Below are positions 61,664-64,000 of a stretch of DNA of 64,000 nt, piece by piece. Source of the stretch: Aurantimonas sp. HBX-1 (lineage in GTDB: Bacteria; Pseudomonadota; Alphaproteobacteria; Rhizobiales; Rhizobiaceae); NCBI RefSeq assembly GCF_021391535.1, contig NZ_CP090066.1:3733501-3797500 (forward strand), in the 5' to 3' direction. The notes below the pieces were generated by a model. The model was not told where the DNA came from, did no database searches, and saw nothing but the letters and a program-made list of their open reading frames with translations. The stretch's first letter is position 1; each line of letters starts with the position of its first letter. The translations under genes and the position numbers were made by a program.

Positions 61664-62677
61664 TCAGGCCTCCATCGCCTGCTTGAGCGCCGCGCCGACG
61701 CGCGCGGGGCCCGGAAAATAGTCCCACTCCTGGGCGTGCGGATAGGGCGTGTCCCAGCCGGCGACGCGCCGGATCGGCGCCTCCAGGTGGTAGAAGCAGG
61801 TCTCCTCGACCAGCGCGCAGAGCTCGGCGCCGAAGCCGGCGGTGAGCGTCGCCTCGTGGACGACGACGCAGCGCCCGGTCTTCCTCACCGAGGCCTCGAT
61901 CAGCTCGAGATCGAGCGGCACCAGGGTCCTGAGGTCGATGATCTCGGCGTCGACCGCCACCATCGCGGCGGCCGCCTCGGCGACATGCACCATGGTGCCG
62001 TAGGCGAGAACGGTGACCGCCTCGCCGGCGCGCCGCACGATTCCCTGGCCGAGCGGCACGACGTAGCGGCCCTCCGGCACCTCGCCCAGCGCGTGCTTCG
62101 ACCACGGCGTCACCGGCCGGTCGTGATGGCCGTCGAAGGGTCCGTTATAGAGGCGCTTCGGCTCCAGGAAGATCACCGGATCGTTGTCCTCGATCGCGGC
62201 GATCAGCAGGCCCTTGGCGTCGTAGGGATTGGAGGGCACGACGGTCTTCAGCCCGGCGACATGGGCAAACAGCGCTTCCGGCGACTGGGAATGGGTCTGG
62301 CCGCCGAAGATGCCGCCGCCGGTCGGCATGCGCACCACCAGCGGGGCGGTGAAGTCGGCGGCGGAGCGGTAGCGCAGGCGCGCGGCCTCCGAGACGATCT
62401 GGTCGTAGGCGGGGTAGACGTAGTCGGCGAACTGCATCTCGACCACCGGCCGCAGGCCGTAGGCGGCCATGCCGATGGCGGTGCCGACGATGCCGCTCTC
62501 GTTGATCGGCGCGTCGAAGCAGCGGTTGCGGCCGAAGCGCTCCTGTAGGCCGGCGGTGCAACGGAACACGCCGCCGAAATAGCCGACGTCCTCGCCATAG
62601 ACGACGACGTTGGGGTCGGCCTCCATCGCCACCGCATGGGCATCCCGGATCGCCTCGATCATCGTCATGCGCGGCAT
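61664..62677 (-). CDS. bkdA2: Branched-chain alpha-keto acid dehydrogenase E1 beta subunit
   Basis: A 337-residue subunit of the thiamine-dependent decarboxylase. YGEDVGYFGGVFRCTAGL, INESGIVGTAIGMAAYGLRPVVEMQFADY and PTGGGIFGGQTHSQSPEALF are the conserved transketolase-like pyrimidine-binding and interface motifs. It follows E1-alpha by 57 bases and precedes E2 by two. The alpha/beta pair, rather than one long E1, points to branched-chain keto acids (or acetoin/pyruvate-type) as substrate, with the alpha sequence favouring branched-chain. Confidence 0.94.
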   Translation of the reverse strand: MPRMTMIEAIRDAHAVAMEADPNVVVYGEDVGYFGGVFRCTAGLQERFGRNRCFDAPINESGIVGTAIGMAAYGLRPVVEMQFADYVYPAYDQIVSEAARLRYRSAADFTAPLVVRMPTGGGIFGGQTHSQSPEALFAHVAGLKTVVPSNPYDAKGLLIAAIEDNDPVIFLEPKRLYNGPFDGHHDRPVTPWSKHALGEVPEGRYVVPLGQGIVRRAGEAVTVLAYGTMVHVAEAAAAMVAVDAEIIDLRTLVPLDLELIEASVRKTGRCVVVHEATLTAGFGAELCALVEETCFYHLEAPIRRVAGWDTPYPHAQEWDYFPGPARVGAALKQAMEA

Positions 62678-62734
62678 GGCGTCAGTGCCCTCTGCCGCGT
62701 GACCGGGCGACGCCGGCGGGGATCGTTGCCATCG

Positions 62735-63967
62735 TCAGTACCCCGCCTGCTGGCGCTGGCGCCGCAGATGCGGCGGCATGGTCTCGTAGACGTCTTCGAA
62801 CATGTCGCGCACCGAGGGCTTGGGGCCGGTGTGCAGCGTGCCGTGGGTTTCCGCCTCGCGCTGCGCTGCCAGTACCTCGGCGTCGATCTCGGCCTCGGCC
62901 TGGACATGGCGCTCCTCGCTCCAGGCGCCGGCGAGGATGAGGTGGTTCTTGAGCCGCTTGACCGGGTCGCCGAGCGGCCAGGCGTCGGATTCCTCCTTCG
63001 GGCGGTAGGCGGAGGGGTCGTCCGAGGTCGAATGCGCCGCGGCGCGGTAGGTGACCCACTCGATCAGCGTCGGGCCGAGATTGCGGCGGGCCCGCTCCAC
63101 CGCCCATTGCGCCGCGGCGTGGACGGCGAGGTAGTCGTTGCCGTCGACCCGCAGCGAGGGAATGCCGAAGCCGAGCCCGCGCGCCGCGAAGGTGCCGGAT
63201 CCGCCGCGCGCGATGCCCTGGAAGGTGGAGATCGCCCACTGGTTGTTGACGATGTTGAGGACCACGGGCGCCTTGTAGGTCGAGGCGAAGACCAGGGCGG
63301 AGTGGAAGTCGCTCTCGGCCGTCGAGCCGTCGCCGATCCAGGCGGCGGCGATCTTCGTGTCGCCCTTGATCGCCGAGGCCATGGCCCAGCCGACGGCCTG
63401 CACGAACTGCGTCGCCAGATTGCCCGATATCGAGAAGAAGCCGTGTTCCTTCGAGGAGTACATGATCGGCAGCTGCCGGCCCTTCAGCGGGTCGCGGCGG
63501 TTGGAATAGATCTGGCACATCATGTCGACCAGCGGGTAGTCGTCGGCGATCAGCAGCCCCTGCTGGCGGTAGGTCGGGAAGTTCATGTCGCCCGGCGCCA
63601 GCACCTTGCGGAAGGCGCAGGCGATCGCCTCCTCGCCGAGGCACTGCATGTAGAACGAGGTCTTGCCCTGGCGCTGGGCCATCAGCATGCGCCGGTCGAA
63701 GGCGCGCACCCGCATCATCGTCTTCAGGCCGGCTAGGACCGCCTCGTCGTCGAGCGTGCCGGCCCATTCGCCCACCGCCTCGCCGGCGCGGTTGAGGACG
63801 CGAATGATCGAATAGGCGAGGTCGCGGATCTCGGCGGGGTCGACGTCGACCGGCGGGCGCCGCACTGACCCGGCCTTCGGGATGTTGACGCCCGAAAAAT
63901 CCGGCCGACCGCCGGGCCGGACCTCCGGCTCGGGTACGTGCAGGCTGAGGGGATGGGTGTCTGCCAT
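62735..63967 (-). CDS. bkdA1: Branched-chain alpha-keto acid dehydrogenase E1 alpha subunit
   Basis: A 410-residue subunit that binds thiamine diphosphate: the motif GDGSTAE to VVLNIVNNQWAIS is present, as is the RQGKTSFYMQCLGEEA entry and the phosphorylation-loop region RAAAHSTSDDPSAYR. The N-terminal 45-residue polar extension and YRQQG match bkd-type E1-alpha. It heads the operon; its promoter lies beyond the right edge. It degrades the keto acids of Val, Leu and Ile to acyl-CoAs. Confidence 0.94.
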   Translation of the reverse strand: MADTHPLSLHVPEPEVRPGGRPDFSGVNIPKAGSVRRPPVDVDPAEIRDLAYSIIRVLNRAGEAVGEWAGTLDDEAVLAGLKTMMRVRAFDRRMLMAQRQGKTSFYMQCLGEEAIACAFRKVLAPGDMNFPTYRQQGLLIADDYPLVDMMCQIYSNRRDPLKGRQLPIMYSSKEHGFFSISGNLATQFVQAVGWAMASAIKGDTKIAAAWIGDGSTAESDFHSALVFASTYKAPVVLNIVNNQWAISTFQGIARGGSGTFAARGLGFGIPSLRVDGNDYLAVHAAAQWAVERARRNLGPTLIEWVTYRAAAHSTSDDPSAYRPKEESDAWPLGDPVKRLKNHLILAGAWSEERHVQAEAEIDAEVLAAQREAETHGTLHTGPKPSVRDMFEDVYETMPPHLRRQRQQAGY

Positions 63968-64000
63968 GTCCGTCCTCCCGCGCCGGCGGGACGGCGCAGG

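Noticed and set aside
58956..61721. 921-codon open frame opposite lpd and bkdB
   Set aside because: Antisense shadow; both minus-strand genes have intact catalytic motifs.

Overview
The window is 64 kb of uniformly high-GC bacterial chromosome with dense coding on both strands. Gene content and order (convergent folD/grpE, hrcA divergent from rph-rdgB-hemW, rsmI-yraN, gshB and the YifB ATPase, infC/rpmI/rplT/pheS/pheT, murA-infA-maf-yacG, a bkd-type oxo-acid dehydrogenase operon, DUF1127 and BTLCP proteins, paired palindromic intergenic repeats) point to an alphaproteobacterium of the order Hyphomicrobiales (Rhizobiales). The family cannot be fixed from the sequence alone; something near Aurantimonadaceae is a guess. 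No tRNA, rRNA, CRISPR array, prophage or insertion sequence was seen.

Layout. 0-5.3 kb: an FAD oxidoreductase cut by the window edge, a 53-residue DUF3096 membrane protein, a 3-hydroxybutyrate dehydrogenase and two tandem chemoreceptors whose signalling halves are nearly identical in DNA sequence. 5.7-13 kb: a fused 5-oxoprolinase/hydantoinase divergent from a TRAP transporter (DctP, DctQ, DctM) and a MarR-type regulator, which looks like one uptake-plus-hydrolysis unit. 13.1-17.6 kb: DUF1127, a small secreted protein, a Crp/Fnr regulator, folD, grpE, hrcA. 17.8-25.8 kb: rph-rdgB-hemW as an overlapping operon, a ParDE toxin-antitoxin pair, rsmI-yraN, an MsbA-like ABC exporter, dapB, gpmA. 25.9-32.7 kb: a Fae homologue that lacks the active-site histidine, an Ada-like methyltransferase, DUF2244, nth, a trkA-trkH potassium system flanked by a second copy of the nth 3' end, and a secreted ClpP-like protein carrying two PAN modules.

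32.8-42.5 kb: an AraC regulator divergent from a short-chain dehydrogenase, an RsmC-like methyltransferase overlapping an RsuA pseudouridine synthase, an EI24-type membrane protein, a PfkB kinase, a Gfo/Idh oxidoreductase, the murein endopeptidase MepA, a 677-bp spacer with a structured repeat, and glucokinase. 42.5-46.9 kb: gshB, an SH3 protein with an Arg/Asp-rich tail, the YifB ATPase, a methyltransferase, and a 34-bp perfect inverted pair of palindromes. 46.9-55 kb (mostly minus strand): infC (apparent ATT start), an unrecognised plus-strand gene, rpmI-rplT with a clear promoter and terminator, pheS, a small membrane protein, pheT, and an alpha/beta hydrolase divergent from infC. 55.3-64 kb: a BTLCP peptidase, a small acidic protein, yacG-maf-infA, murA, and the complete bkd operon (E1 alpha, E1 beta, E2, E3).

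Most of the window is housekeeping: translation (infA, infC, rpmI, rplT, pheST, rsmI, RsmC- and RsuA-like enzymes), stress and repair (grpE, hrcA, nth, ada-like), wall and envelope (murA, mepA, dapB, ABC exporter), and carbon metabolism (glk, gpmA, bkd). The accessory spots are the 5-oxoprolinase/TRAP block, the ParDE pair, the trkAH block between nth copies, the ClpP-PAN protein, and the unrecognised gene at 52.2 kb. All assignments rest on reading protein motifs by eye; no database search was run.
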